This document shows, piece after piece, positions 26,525 through 34,278 of a DNA stretch of 51,327 nucleotides. This DNA is from Microcaldota archaeon. Lineage in GTDB: Archaea; Micrarchaeota; Micrarchaeia; Micrarchaeales; Micrarchaeaceae. Each line of letters starts with the position of its first letter. Position 1 is the stretch's first letter. Below the pieces are notes generated by a model. The model did no database searches, was not told where the DNA came from, and saw only the letters and a list, made by a program, of their open reading frames with translations. The stretch spans positions 2,384-53,710 of the forward strand of contig JAKARM010000004.1 of NCBI GenBank assembly GCA_021822165.1, given 5' to 3'. A program made the position numbers and the translations under genes.

Positions 26525-28459
26525 TTAATATTGGTTTTGTTTTATTTTCTTTATTTTTGTTGCAAAGCTCAGTTCAGACGTAGCCTTTTCATAAACTAGT
26601 CCATAATCTCTTTTTGCAATATTATATATGCTGTCCATTAATTCTACTATCTCGCCACCCATTCCATGAACTGGGTGATTCTTTTCTATTACTATCTTGT
26701 CTATATAATTTACAAGAGTTTGGCTCTTATTTTTGTCATCAGCGAATATATCTTCTATACAGTCACGGAGCATTACATTTGATGGTATAGTCCAATAACC
26801 AAAGGAATACAAAGAAAGTTTTAGAGCTTTGGATAAAGTATTTTTGTCTTCAATTACATATTGGTTTAACAGATGTTTTGAATCGTCATAGTAACTAGAG
26901 GCTATTTTAAGATAATAGTTTACCTTTTTATCTATTTTTTCAATATCCTTTGTCCTAGTAATTTTTGCAGCTTCTAAAACTTCTTTTCTTATTCTCTTGC
27001 TCCTTTTACATACCTCGAACAATACAGAATATCTATACCAAACTTCTGAACCGCCATCTAGTATAGGTAGGTTGTACTTTTTGTGCAACGCTGCAATTAT
27101 AATATTTAGGTTATCTCCAAGTGATTGATGGTAATGTAATGTAATGTTATTATAATCCTTTTCGATTATTGCAATCTTGTTCCGATATTTGAATATGGAA
27201 AGTTTGTCTGTGTCAACATATGTGGCCTTACGAACTTTTTTTATAACTAATTCTTTTCTGTTAGGAAGCGTAACTTTTCCAGTATCGCCATCAATACAAA
27301 CTTCTTCATTATTTTTTATTATGGTGGATGCCTTTTCTACACCAACCACACAGGGAACTTTATACTCTCTTGACAGTATTGCAACGTGTGAAGTTATCCC
27401 GGCAGGCTCTAAAATTACTCCTCCAAACTCCTTTATTATATAAGAATCATCAAGAGGTAATTCACCAGCAACAAGCAACCTGTCCATACCTTTTATCATT
27501 TCATCTATATTGGCCTTAGGATCAAATATTACAGCTTTGCCGCATACGCTTCCGCTGCTTGCTGGAAATCCACCAAATTCCATGTTGCTAGATCTTAATG
27601 GAACTTTAGCAGTCAATTTTCTAGCTTGAAGAAGTATCGGGCCGTTTGCTGAATAAGCCCATTCAATATCTAATGGAAACATTATATGCCCTATCTTTTC
27701 CATAATGGATGATAAGTCTTTAATCTCGAAATCAAAGAGAACACTCTTTTCACTTTCGGCCTTATATCTTATTATTTCTCTAGTTTCTTTATTAATTATG
27801 TATGTATCTGGTGTTTTTGTTCCTGCAGTTACGCCCTCAGGATTATTAGAAACTGCTTCTATCACATAACGTTTGCTATTGTTTTCATCAGAATTGAAAA
27901 AGAAACCTACGCCATATTTAGAATTTAAAACCATCTCTTGAACTATGCAGGCCATTTTTACGTTTTTGATTTCTATTTTATTTTCTGCCATATACTTTAC
28001 TGCACGGGGACTAAAAAGAGAAAAGAAAACTTTTTTTATAGCATTTTTGACATCTTTCCTATCTAAATTTAAAAGTGTATCAAATCTACCAGCAAAGCTC
28101 ACATTAGGTAAATCTTCACATGTTGCAGAACTTCTTACTACAAAAGGCGGTTGCAAGTCCTTTATAGAATCTTCTATTTCTAAGCTAATTTGATCGTTTA
28201 TTACCAACTTTTCTAAAAGTTCCAAAGTTCTTTTATTATATGTATCTTCTGTTATTTTACTTTTAACGAAATTCTCCACGCAATTTAGCAACTCATCAGA
28301 TATGGCTTTGTTATTTATAAACTCGCTATATGCATCTGTAGTTACTACTATGCCATTTGGAATTTTAGCATATTTGGCTGTCAAGGATAGATTGTATGCT
28401 TTATTACCAATCAATCTAGCTTTTCTTACTGTTTTATTTAGCTTAAAGCAATATTGCAC
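26525..28459 (-). CDS. PEP-synthase-like dikinase with unusual C-terminal half
   Basis: A 644-residue protein. Residues about 10-290 are a PPDK-type ATP-grasp domain (RLIGNKAYNLS at the start, FVVRSSATCEDLPNVSFAGR, and DIEWAYSANGPILLQARKL). Residues about 300-400 are the swivelling phosphohistidine domain, with catalytic His in EPAGITSHVAILSRE and CIDGDTGKVTL. The PEP/pyruvate TIM barrel is missing; about 240 helical residues of unknown type replace it. It therefore probably transfers phosphate from ATP through His to an acceptor other than pyruvate. Rifampin phosphotransferase is an example of such reuse. The start is GTG 28459 inside the right 448-bp repeat, probably leaderless. AT-rich codon use. 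Confidence 0.75.
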   Translation of the reverse strand: MQYCFKLNKTVRKARLIGNKAYNLSLTAKYAKIPNGIVVTTDAYSEFINNKAISDELLNCVENFVKSKITEDTYNKRTLELLEKLVINDQISLEIEDSIKDLQPPFVVRSSATCEDLPNVSFAGRFDTLLNLDRKDVKNAIKKVFFSLFSPRAVKYMAENKIEIKNVKMACIVQEMVLNSKYGVGFFFNSDENNSKRYVIEAVSNNPEGVTAGTKTPDTYIINKETREIIRYKAESEKSVLFDFEIKDLSSIMEKIGHIMFPLDIEWAYSANGPILLQARKLTAKVPLRSSNMEFGGFPASSGSVCGKAVIFDPKANIDEMIKGMDRLLVAGELPLDDSYIIKEFGGVILEPAGITSHVAILSREYKVPCVVGVEKASTIIKNNEEVCIDGDTGKVTLPNRKELVIKKVRKATYVDTDKLSIFKYRNKIAIIEKDYNNITLHYHQSLGDNLNIIIAALHKKYNLPILDGGSEVWYRYSVLFEVCKRSKRIRKEVLEAAKITRTKDIEKIDKKVNYYLKIASSYYDDSKHLLNQYVIEDKNTLSKALKLSLYSFGYWTIPSNVMLRDCIEDIFADDKNKSQTLVNYIDKIVIEKNHPVHGMGGEIVELMDSIYNIAKRDYGLVYEKATSELSFATKIKKIKQNQY

Positions 28460-28884
28460 TTAAACGCCCACTTTCTAAATATTAATATGTGATATAAACG
28501 TACCAATATATTAAAATTCTATTATTTTAAGTTAAAATTAAGCTTATAAAATTTCAGGTCATTTACATTATTTTTATGTTTTATAATGCATGATTATTGA
28601 AATTGACCTAGTATGGCCATAGTTTGTTATCCTAATCCTAAGAGCAAATGTCTGTTGGTTATTTGTAATCTTTAATAGCAATTTGGGCGTTACATTTACT
28701 ATACAGAATCATGTTGTATTAGTATCAAACGATAACCATATGGCCTGTGATCCATTTTCCTCTATCTAAGTACAATTTCTTATCTTCCATATAAGAAGAG
28801 CTGCTGCCGTTTGTGCATTTATAAATTACGTAGGGAACTGCACACGCTTCTCTCGTAAATCCTAGATGCTCCCACCGGGATTTG
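28437..28884. repeat. Right copy of 448-bp perfect direct repeat
   Basis: Same sequence as 22180-22627. It spans the first codons and promoter of the dikinase gene, about 400 bp without a convincing gene, and the last 17 nt of tRNA-Glu. Two GGGCGTT motifs are inside (28463-28469 on the minus strand and 28685-28691 on the plus strand). A minus-strand open frame continues from the tRNA T-arm to 28725 but is probably chance read-through. Confidence 0.9.
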
Positions 28885-28941
28885 AACCCGGGTTTTAAGG
28901 TTGAAAGCCTCACGTCCTTGGCCGGGCTAGACGATGGGAGC
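28868..28941 (-). tRNA. trnE-UUC: tRNA-Glu, anticodon UUC
   Basis: Read on the minus strand, the acceptor arm GCTCCCA pairs with TGGGAGC. The anticodon arm is TGAGG-CTTTCAA-CCTTA with anticodon TTC (Glu, codon GAA), and the T-arm is CCGGG-TTCAAAT-CCCGG. No intron and no encoded CCA. The first 32 nt overlap the end of tmk on the same strand. The 3' 17 nt are duplicated at 22611-22627, making this gene the likely integration site of the island. Confidence 0.95.
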
Positions 28942-29605
28942 CCCGATATCTTTCTAGTATCCTCATTATCTCTTCGCTTATGTCCTCTACTTCCCTGTTT
29001 GCATCTACTATATGGCAATTACTATTGCTTTTTGAAAGTTCTCTATAAATCTTTCTGACTTTGGCGAGGAAGTCCACTTTCTCGAAAAGTTCCGTTGTAT
29101 CCACCGCATTCCTCTTATCCATCTCTATGTCGTTATACCCGTACTTTATCGATTGGCGTATAAATTCCAGCGCCCTCCTTCTGACCCTCTTTATCGCGAT
29201 TTCGGGATCTATGTCCATTACGAAGGTGATGTCGGGTTTTACGAACCTGCTATTGACTTCCACCAGCCATTTCCTGTCCAGCCCTGCCGCAGAGCCGTAC
29301 GCGATTGTCGAGTATATATACCTGTCCGTTACCACGGTGGTGTCGTTTTCCACTGCCGGTGCGATGACTGTGCCTATGTGGTACGCCCTATCGGCGGCAA
29401 AAAGCAGCTGCAGCGAATAGGGGTCGAAATTATCCTCTTTCTCGAGAACCTTCCTTATTATTGTGCCGATCGGTCCGTCCGTCGGCTCGTTCGTCAGCAG
29501 CGTCCTGCCTCCCTCCTTTTTCAGCCGCCGGTATAGTATCGCAGCCTGTTTGCTCTTGCCGGATCCGTCTATCCCTTCGAAAGCTATGAACAAGAGGAAC
29601 ACCAA
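28910..29605 (-). CDS. tmk: Thymidylate kinase
   Basis: Phosphorylates dTMP to dTDP. Walker A is GIDGSGKS, the DR motif is DRYIYSTIAYGSA, and FEGIDGSGKSKQ and NEPTDGPIG are typical of the family. 231 residues. The last ten codons (ending SHRLARPRT) are encoded by the 5' half of tRNA-Glu on the same strand, so the natural protein tail is tRNA-derived. RNase P cleavage of a shared transcript would remove the stop codon. Start is TTG 29605 (GTG 29602 and TTG 29593 are alternatives). Divergent from dcd, which fits shared control of dTTP supply. Confidence 0.92.
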   Translation of the reverse strand: MVFLLFIAFEGIDGSGKSKQAAILYRRLKKEGGRTLLTNEPTDGPIGTIIRKVLEKEDNFDPYSLQLLFAADRAYHIGTVIAPAVENDTTVVTDRYIYSTIAYGSAAGLDRKWLVEVNSRFVKPDITFVMDIDPEIAIKRVRRRALEFIRQSIKYGYNDIEMDKRNAVDTTELFEKVDFLAKVRKIYRELSKSNSNCHIVDANREVEDISEEIMRILERYRGSHRLARPRT

Positions 29606-29663
29606 ATGCTATTGCTTGATAACCTTTATTAATCCTGCATTGTTAAATTCAGTTGTGATTGTC

Positions 29664-30200
29664 ATGGTGCTTTCGGATTATGATATACATGGGATGATAC
29701 GCGACAGGCGGCTGGTCATCAAGCCTTTGGGCAAGGATTCGATAAGGGAGAACGGCGTCGATTTTCGCCTTGCGAACGAGATAGCGCACCATAAGGAGTT
29801 CGGCGACGACTTCATACTCGACCCCATGAACAAGGAGCATATAAGCTCCTGCTATAACGTCGTGAAGAACCCCAAATCGATGGTGATCGCCCCCTACGAG
29901 CAGACGCTCCTTTCCACCCTGGAGTTCATAAGCATGCCTGACGATGTCGCCGGTTTCGTCGAACTGAGGAGCACGTGGGCGAGGCATGGCCTTTCGATGC
30001 CGCCCACAATAATAGATGCCGGGTTCAAGGGGACGATAACTCTCGAGGTCGTGAACAACGCGCCCTACAAGATACTTCTCCGCCCAAGGCAGAGGTTCGC
30101 CCATATCGTGTTTATAAGGACATCGAGCAAGGTGCTAAGCAAGTACTCGGGCTTCTATTCCGGGCAGAGGGGGATAAAGCTCCCGCAGCCGGCGAAGTAA
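29664..30200 (+). CDS. dcd: dCTP deaminase (dCTP deaminase/dUTPase family)
   Basis: Converts dCTP to dUTP on the route to dTMP; some archaeal members also hydrolyse dUTP. The 178-residue protein has FVELRSTWARHGLSMPP and TIIDAGFKGTITLEV, the conserved catalytic and trimer motifs, and GFYSGQRGIKLP at the C terminus. ATG 29664 has GTGAT 4 nt before it; the longer upstream frame lies antisense to tmk and is not real. Whether it is monofunctional cannot be decided here. Confidence 0.92.
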   Translation: MVLSDYDIHGMIRDRRLVIKPLGKDSIRENGVDFRLANEIAHHKEFGDDFILDPMNKEHISSCYNVVKNPKSMVIAPYEQTLLSTLEFISMPDDVAGFVELRSTWARHGLSMPPTIIDAGFKGTITLEVVNNAPYKILLRPRQRFAHIVFIRTSSKVLSKYSGFYSGQRGIKLPQPAK

Positions 30201-30252
30201 TCTCCTCCTCATCCTCTTTTCCTGCTGTTCCTAAAGGTATTTATATTTATCT

Positions 30253-30284
30253 GAATATATAAACATTTACTTAAGTAAATGTTT
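30253..30284 (+). promoter_or_regulatory. TATA box and 24-bp perfect palindrome ahead of the DNA-transfer operon
   Basis: GAATATATAA (30253-30262) is followed directly by a perfect 24-bp palindrome at 30261-30284 with half-site AAACATTTACTT. It ends 14 nt before the first start codon of the operon and covers the expected transcription start. A dimeric repressor bound there would switch off the whole nine-gene unit (inference). Confidence 0.65.
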
Positions 30285-30298
30285 GTGTATGTGGTTAT

Positions 30299-30712
30299 AT
30301 GAAGATAAATGACGATACTTTCGCTTGGGTGCTGCATGGGGTGCATGCCTTCTCTGCAGACGCATGGATATTTGCAAGGTATCTCCTGTTCCCCGCCTTC
30401 GCCCTGGCGCTCCTTGCGGCAAATGCCAATGCGGCATCCACGCCCCAGATAATATCCCAGCTAGTCTCCATCAGGTTCCTCCTATCCCAGCTCGGCCCCG
30501 CCCTGAGCGCCATCCTCTTCATCATCGCAGGCATATTCTATTCCGTAGGGCAGATGCTCCCCCCTGACAAGAAGGCGAATTTCCATACCGCCGCCATCAA
30601 TATAATAATGGGCGCCATCGTGGTCGGGGTGCTCAGCGCCGCATCGACCTCGCTGGCCCTGGCATCCACGCACCTGCTGAACAACATAACCCAGTCGAAC
30701 ACGAGCGTATGA
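30299..30712 (+). CDS. VirB2/TrbC-like pilin-type small membrane protein
   Basis: A 137-residue protein. An N-terminal signal-like helix ends in Ala-rich ANANAA (possible cleavage). Two more helices follow (LLSQLGPALSAILFIIAGIFYSVGQML and INIIMGAIVVGVLSAAS) with a short charged loop PPDKKANFH between them. This hairpin layout matches VirB2/TrbC pilins and the CedA1 subunit of archaeal DNA-import pili. No sequence identity is claimed. First gene of the operon, under the palindrome-bearing promoter. Confidence 0.65.
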   Translation: MKINDDTFAWVLHGVHAFSADAWIFARYLLFPAFALALLAANANAASTPQIISQLVSIRFLLSQLGPALSAILFIIAGIFYSVGQMLPPDKKANFHTAAINIIMGAIVVGVLSAASTSLALASTHLLNNITQSNTSV

Positions 30713-30723
30713 GGTGAAACGGC

Positions 30724-31764
30724 ATGGCGCAATTCTTTTCCGGGGGGTATTCCATCGCGATAACTCTTGTAGCGATAATGGTTTCCGTAGCAGGGATCAT
30801 TTTCGGGATAGGCTACTCGATGGACGACCGGCGCCTGAAGGAGCTGGGGCGGGCGGAGCTCTACCAGGCGATAATAAACGGCGTGATCGTCGGATCCCTC
30901 CTCCTCGCCTTCGGCACCAACGGGATTGTTCCGTCGCTTATGAATTCCTCGGTCTCCAATCTCGGTTATTCGGCCTGCCCTCCCTTCATGCAGTCGAACA
31001 AGGCAATATGTTTTGCCAACGACTACCTTGTCGGTGCCTATCCTGTCACTATATCCGGCAAGGAATACCCTTCGATATCTGAGATCTCCGTCGGCCTGCT
31101 GCTGCCCCTTGCGACATTGTATACCCTGCTCAGCGTCATATCCTCGATCAAGCTTAATCTCGACGTGGCGGTGATAGGGTTCTCCGGCGCGCTCTCACCC
31201 CTCCTTTCGCAGATGCGCTATGTCATGGAAGCGATAACGTTCGCCATCATAGGGGTATTTGTGCAGGACATACTCCTCAAGTTCATAGCTGCGACGGCGG
31301 TCCCGGTGCTCCTCCCCCTCGGGATCCTCCTCCGCACCTTCTATTTTACGAGGAGGCTCGGCGGCACCATAATCGCGATTGCGATAGGGCTTTTCGCGGT
31401 CTTCCCGCTCACCTACCTGCTCGACGCAAACCTCGTCACGACCTATGCGTCGTACACCACCCCGGCTTCAGTAGATTCCATCACCGCCGCCGCAAATGGC
31501 TCCTCAGCCTCGATCATCGGCAGCCCCAGCCTGACCGGGAACGCAATAGGGCAGGGGGTGATAGGCCAGCTGACCGGCGCGCTTTCCTCGCTGATACAAT
31601 CCGTAGAGGGGCTAATACAGAGCCTACTGCTCACCGTCGCCATGCTCGTCGTCGAGGTCTTCTTCCTCCCTGTTTTCAGCATAATCCTGACAACAGTATC
31701 TGTAAGGGAGCTTGCGCGGATACTGGGCTCCGAAGTGTCATTCGCAAGGTTCGATGTGTTCTAG
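30724..31764 (+). CDS. CedA/VirB6-like polytopic channel protein
   Basis: A 346-residue integral membrane protein with about eight helices. The segment PLGILLRTFYFTRRLGGTIIAIAIGLFAVFPLTYL resembles the conserved core of archaeal CedA-type proteins, which are distant VirB6 relatives. An extracytoplasmic loop with two Cys (SACPPF...AICFAND) may form a disulphide. Such proteins form the membrane channel for DNA import or conjugation. It lies 12 nt after the pilin gene and 9 nt before the next. Confidence 0.65.
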   Translation: MAQFFSGGYSIAITLVAIMVSVAGIIFGIGYSMDDRRLKELGRAELYQAIINGVIVGSLLLAFGTNGIVPSLMNSSVSNLGYSACPPFMQSNKAICFANDYLVGAYPVTISGKEYPSISEISVGLLLPLATLYTLLSVISSIKLNLDVAVIGFSGALSPLLSQMRYVMEAITFAIIGVFVQDILLKFIAATAVPVLLPLGILLRTFYFTRRLGGTIIAIAIGLFAVFPLTYLLDANLVTTYASYTTPASVDSITAAANGSSASIIGSPSLTGNAIGQGVIGQLTGALSSLIQSVEGLIQSLLLTVAMLVVEVFFLPVFSIILTTVSVRELARILGSEVSFARFDVF

Positions 31765-31773
31765 GGTGTGCAT

Positions 31774-32517
31774 ATGGGCAAAAGGGAAAATATCTATTAC
31801 GTTTCCATCGCGGTGCCGCTGGCCTCCTTGGCATTCGGGTTGGTCCTCAAGAGCCCCCTGCTCGCCTCCCTTTCGGTGCTCTCGGCCGCGGTGTCGCTTG
31901 CCGTATATAATTTTTGGGATGCCATAGAATCGGTCGCTTTCCGACACACGGGCATGGTGCACAAGGCCGGAAAATACGAGCTTATGGGGGACAGGGAATC
32001 CGCCGTGAGGCTTGCCGAGGGCCGCTATATCGCGACCTCAGCAGCCCTCCTCAATCCTTCCCCGAAAGGGAAGATAACCCGCGACGATCTCGAAGGGATA
32101 ATATCGCGCCTCAATGTGCCGTTCAGGTTCTCTGTCCATGTGGAGAAGCTCGACCTCGCCGGCCTGCTCGACGAGCTGAAGACAAGGCGCACCATGAAGG
32201 AGCTGGCGATCTCGCGGATGGGGGCGTCAGCATCTTCCAACGCCAGGGCGAAGGCGGACAGCCTGCGCCGCGAGATAGAGCAGATCTCAAGCGACATCGA
32301 TGCCGTCTCATCCGGGGGCACCCCGCTCGCCCTTGCCTATTACCTGGCGACCTCTGCGGCGTCGTCCAGCCGCGCCTACGCAGAGAGCGAGGCTAGGCGC
32401 AACCTCCTCTCTGTTGCAGGGGCATTCGATTCTGTGACCGGCTCCCGTTCCAACCTGCTTTCGGGGGAGAAGCTCGCATCCCTACTGAACTACGATTCCG
32501 ATCCGGTGAGCGTATGA
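31774..32517 (+). CDS. VirB3/VirB4 N-terminal-domain-like membrane protein
   Basis: A 247-residue protein. Two closely spaced N-terminal helices (residues about 8-50) form a VirB3-like hairpin, and the rest is a soluble domain containing FRFSVHVEKLDLAGLLDELKTRR and a coiled-coil-like segment (KADSLRREIEQISSDIDAV). This pattern is like the non-ATPase N-terminal half of VirB4/TraC proteins (for example with a VirB3 fusion). Its end overlaps the ATPase gene by 4 nt (ATGA), so the two may be a split VirB4. Start is ATG 31774 or GTG 31768. Inference from architecture only. Confidence 0.5.
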   Translation: MGKRENIYYVSIAVPLASLAFGLVLKSPLLASLSVLSAAVSLAVYNFWDAIESVAFRHTGMVHKAGKYELMGDRESAVRLAEGRYIATSAALLNPSPKGKITRDDLEGIISRLNVPFRFSVHVEKLDLAGLLDELKTRRTMKELAISRMGASASSNARAKADSLRREIEQISSDIDAVSSGGTPLALAYYLATSAASSSRAYAESEARRNLLSVAGAFDSVTGSRSNLLSGEKLASLLNYDSDPVSV

Positions 32518-33611
32518 CAACAGAGAGGATATCGAATACGTCGGCGCTGAGCATGCATATGGGGCTCTTTCCGATGTCTGAACCCAAATCTGCATTCTTG
32601 GAAGGGATGTATATCGGCAGAACGGCGAATTACCGCCAGCCCTTTTTCCTCAATGTTTCAGACCTGCTGAACCCGCATATGGCTGTCGTAGGGATGAGCG
32701 GATCCGGGAAGAGCTATCTCCTCAAGGGGTTGGTTTCCAGGGCGCAGGCCTATGGCGGATGCGGGATCATCATAATCGACTGGAGTGGGGAATATGAGGG
32801 GATTGCCGGGGACCTTGGGTTCGGGGACCTCCCTCCATGCGCAGATCCCGGCGCATTCGACATAAGGGGGGCGTACATAGCGAGGCTCTCGCGGATAAGG
32901 GATATCCCCGCCAGGACGGAAACCGCGCTTTCGGCGCTCAGATCCCTTTCGCGCTTCCTCCTCGCATCCCCTCCCGGCGGCGGGCTGAAGGCATTCATCA
33001 TCATGGACGAGGCGTGGAAGGTGCTTGGCGGGTCCGAGCTCTCGTGGTTCTACAGGGAGGGCAGGAAATACGGGATCGGGGTGATCTCGGCGACGCAGAT
33101 GGTGGGCGACATAGACAACGAGATCATGGCTAACTCATCCACGATCATCCTCTTCAGGCTCCGCAGGCGCAATGATTTCGCGCCGCTGATAAATGCCAAC
33201 CTGATATCAGAAGGCGATGCCGAGCGCCTTTCCTCCCTCGACATCGGCAGCTGCATGGTCTTGCTTGCATATGGCGGGCGCGCCGATTCCGGGAAATTCT
33301 TCATAGGCAGGGTGGAAGGCCCCTGCCAGTCATGGTATTCGATAGATGGTGGGATTATGCAATTGGCTATTTCGGGAAAGAGGTTCAAGGATGCGACCGG
33401 GGCGCTTGGCATAGGGGGTGATGCGAAGGCTTCTATAATCCGGGCGGTTGAGATGAACGGCAACCGTATAGATCTCCAGTCACTAGTGCGCCTGCTCTGC
33501 GATGCGAATGCGGAACGGTGCGATGTCGTTGCATACCTGCGGGAGATCGGATTTGACGACAGGACCATATTGGAGTCCTATGGTGGTTATGATGCTGCAA
33601 AGGCGAAATAG
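32514..33611 (+). CDS. HerA/VirB4-type DNA-transfer ATPase (first)
   Basis: A 365-residue P-loop ATPase. Walker A is GMSGSGKS after NPHMAVV, Walker B is AFIIMDEAWKVL, and GVISATQMVGDI supplies the sensor region (Gln after the strand) as in VirB4, TraC and HerA. A DWSGEY motif follows the second strand, a hallmark of this FtsK/HerA group. No membrane helix. It probably powers pilus assembly or DNA movement with the upstream domain protein. The C-terminal 70 residues are helical and unassigned. Confidence 0.8.
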   Translation: MTTERISNTSALSMHMGLFPMSEPKSAFLEGMYIGRTANYRQPFFLNVSDLLNPHMAVVGMSGSGKSYLLKGLVSRAQAYGGCGIIIIDWSGEYEGIAGDLGFGDLPPCADPGAFDIRGAYIARLSRIRDIPARTETALSALRSLSRFLLASPPGGGLKAFIIMDEAWKVLGGSELSWFYREGRKYGIGVISATQMVGDIDNEIMANSSTIILFRLRRRNDFAPLINANLISEGDAERLSSLDIGSCMVLLAYGGRADSGKFFIGRVEGPCQSWYSIDGGIMQLAISGKRFKDATGALGIGGDAKASIIRAVEMNGNRIDLQSLVRLLCDANAERCDVVAYLREIGFDDRTILESYGGYDAAKAK

Positions 33612-34278
33612 CGGCGGCAGGCACCTCCTGCATTCATCGTTTACCGCACGGATCGGGCTTGCATCCCCCCTCCCCTCGCTGGAGCAGAGGATGAGGTCAA
33701 ACCCGCTCCTCAAGCAGCTATCCTATGGCACCATGTTGAGGTATTTGGTCGCAGATATCGATATAGGGGATGGCGGGTTTCCCGTTCTCGAGGTGTACAA
33801 GAACAGGATCGTATACTCCTTCGCCTATCCATCCGGGCCCGGAAGGGGGATATACGCCTCCAACCTGCTGAAGTTTTTTTCGCTGCTCTCCTATGCGGGG
33901 GACATCGTGGCTGTCGACATGGGCTCACTATATCCATATATAATCGATTCCCTCTCGGGTTACATCCCATCTGTCGGCAGCAAGGGTTGCCAAGGCGACT
34001 GCAATTTCAGATGGGTGGAATCCCGCATGAGGTCGGCCGCGAGCGCCAACCTCTATCTCTCCAATCTTTCCCTCAACTTGATGTCGCTCATCGATTCGGC
34101 CGAGGGGAAGGCCCTGCATTACCGGCGCCTCTATCACGAGCTGCTCTATGCGGCCTCCGCGGAGAAATCCGCAGCCGGCGCCGCCCGTTTCATCAGTTCC
34201 CTTGGGGTCGACGCTGCAGAACACAAGGCCGAAGCGGAACGCCTTTTTTCCGGAGCCTCCGGCGAGGTGGGCAGATGA
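33580..34278 (+). CDS. Uncharacterised protein of the DNA-transfer operon
   Basis: A 232-residue soluble protein without recognised domain. It contains LLKQLSYGTMLRYLVADIDIGDGGFPVLEVYKNRIVYSFAYP, a beta-rich segment, and a helical C-terminal half. Starts at ATG 33580, 33589 or 33592, overlapping the ATPase end, and its own stop overlaps the next start by ATGA. The tight coupling implies a role in the same machine. Confidence 0.6.
   Translation: MVVMMLQRRNSGGRHLLHSSFTARIGLASPLPSLEQRMRSNPLLKQLSYGTMLRYLVADIDIGDGGFPVLEVYKNRIVYSFAYPSGPGRGIYASNLLKFFSLLSYAGDIVAVDMGSLYPYIIDSLSGYIPSVGSKGCQGDCNFRWVESRMRSAASANLYLSNLSLNLMSLIDSAEGKALHYRRLYHELLYAASAEKSAAGAARFISSLGVDAAEHKAEAERLFSGASGEVGR

Larger units (their letters stand above)
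22180..28941. mobile_element. tRNA-Glu-associated genomic island (6.26-kb unit between direct repeats)
   Basis: AT-rich block bounded by identical 448-bp direct repeats whose right ends are the tRNA-Glu 3' end. Cargo is the small peptide, radical SAM/SPASM protein, pentapeptide protein and dikinase, plus a later IS insertion. No integrase, replication or conjugation gene is recognised inside. The structure fits site-specific integration at the tRNA T-arm, perhaps a second related element landing next to an older, decayed one that left hicBA and transposase debris. Confidence 0.65.

Noticed and set aside
28725-29018. Minus-strand open frame running through tRNA-Glu into the repeat (ending KWITGHMVIV), possibly a split integrase fragment
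   Set aside because: It crosses the tRNA, has no start with ribosome site, and shows no recombinase motif. The first part is simply the tRNA read as protein.
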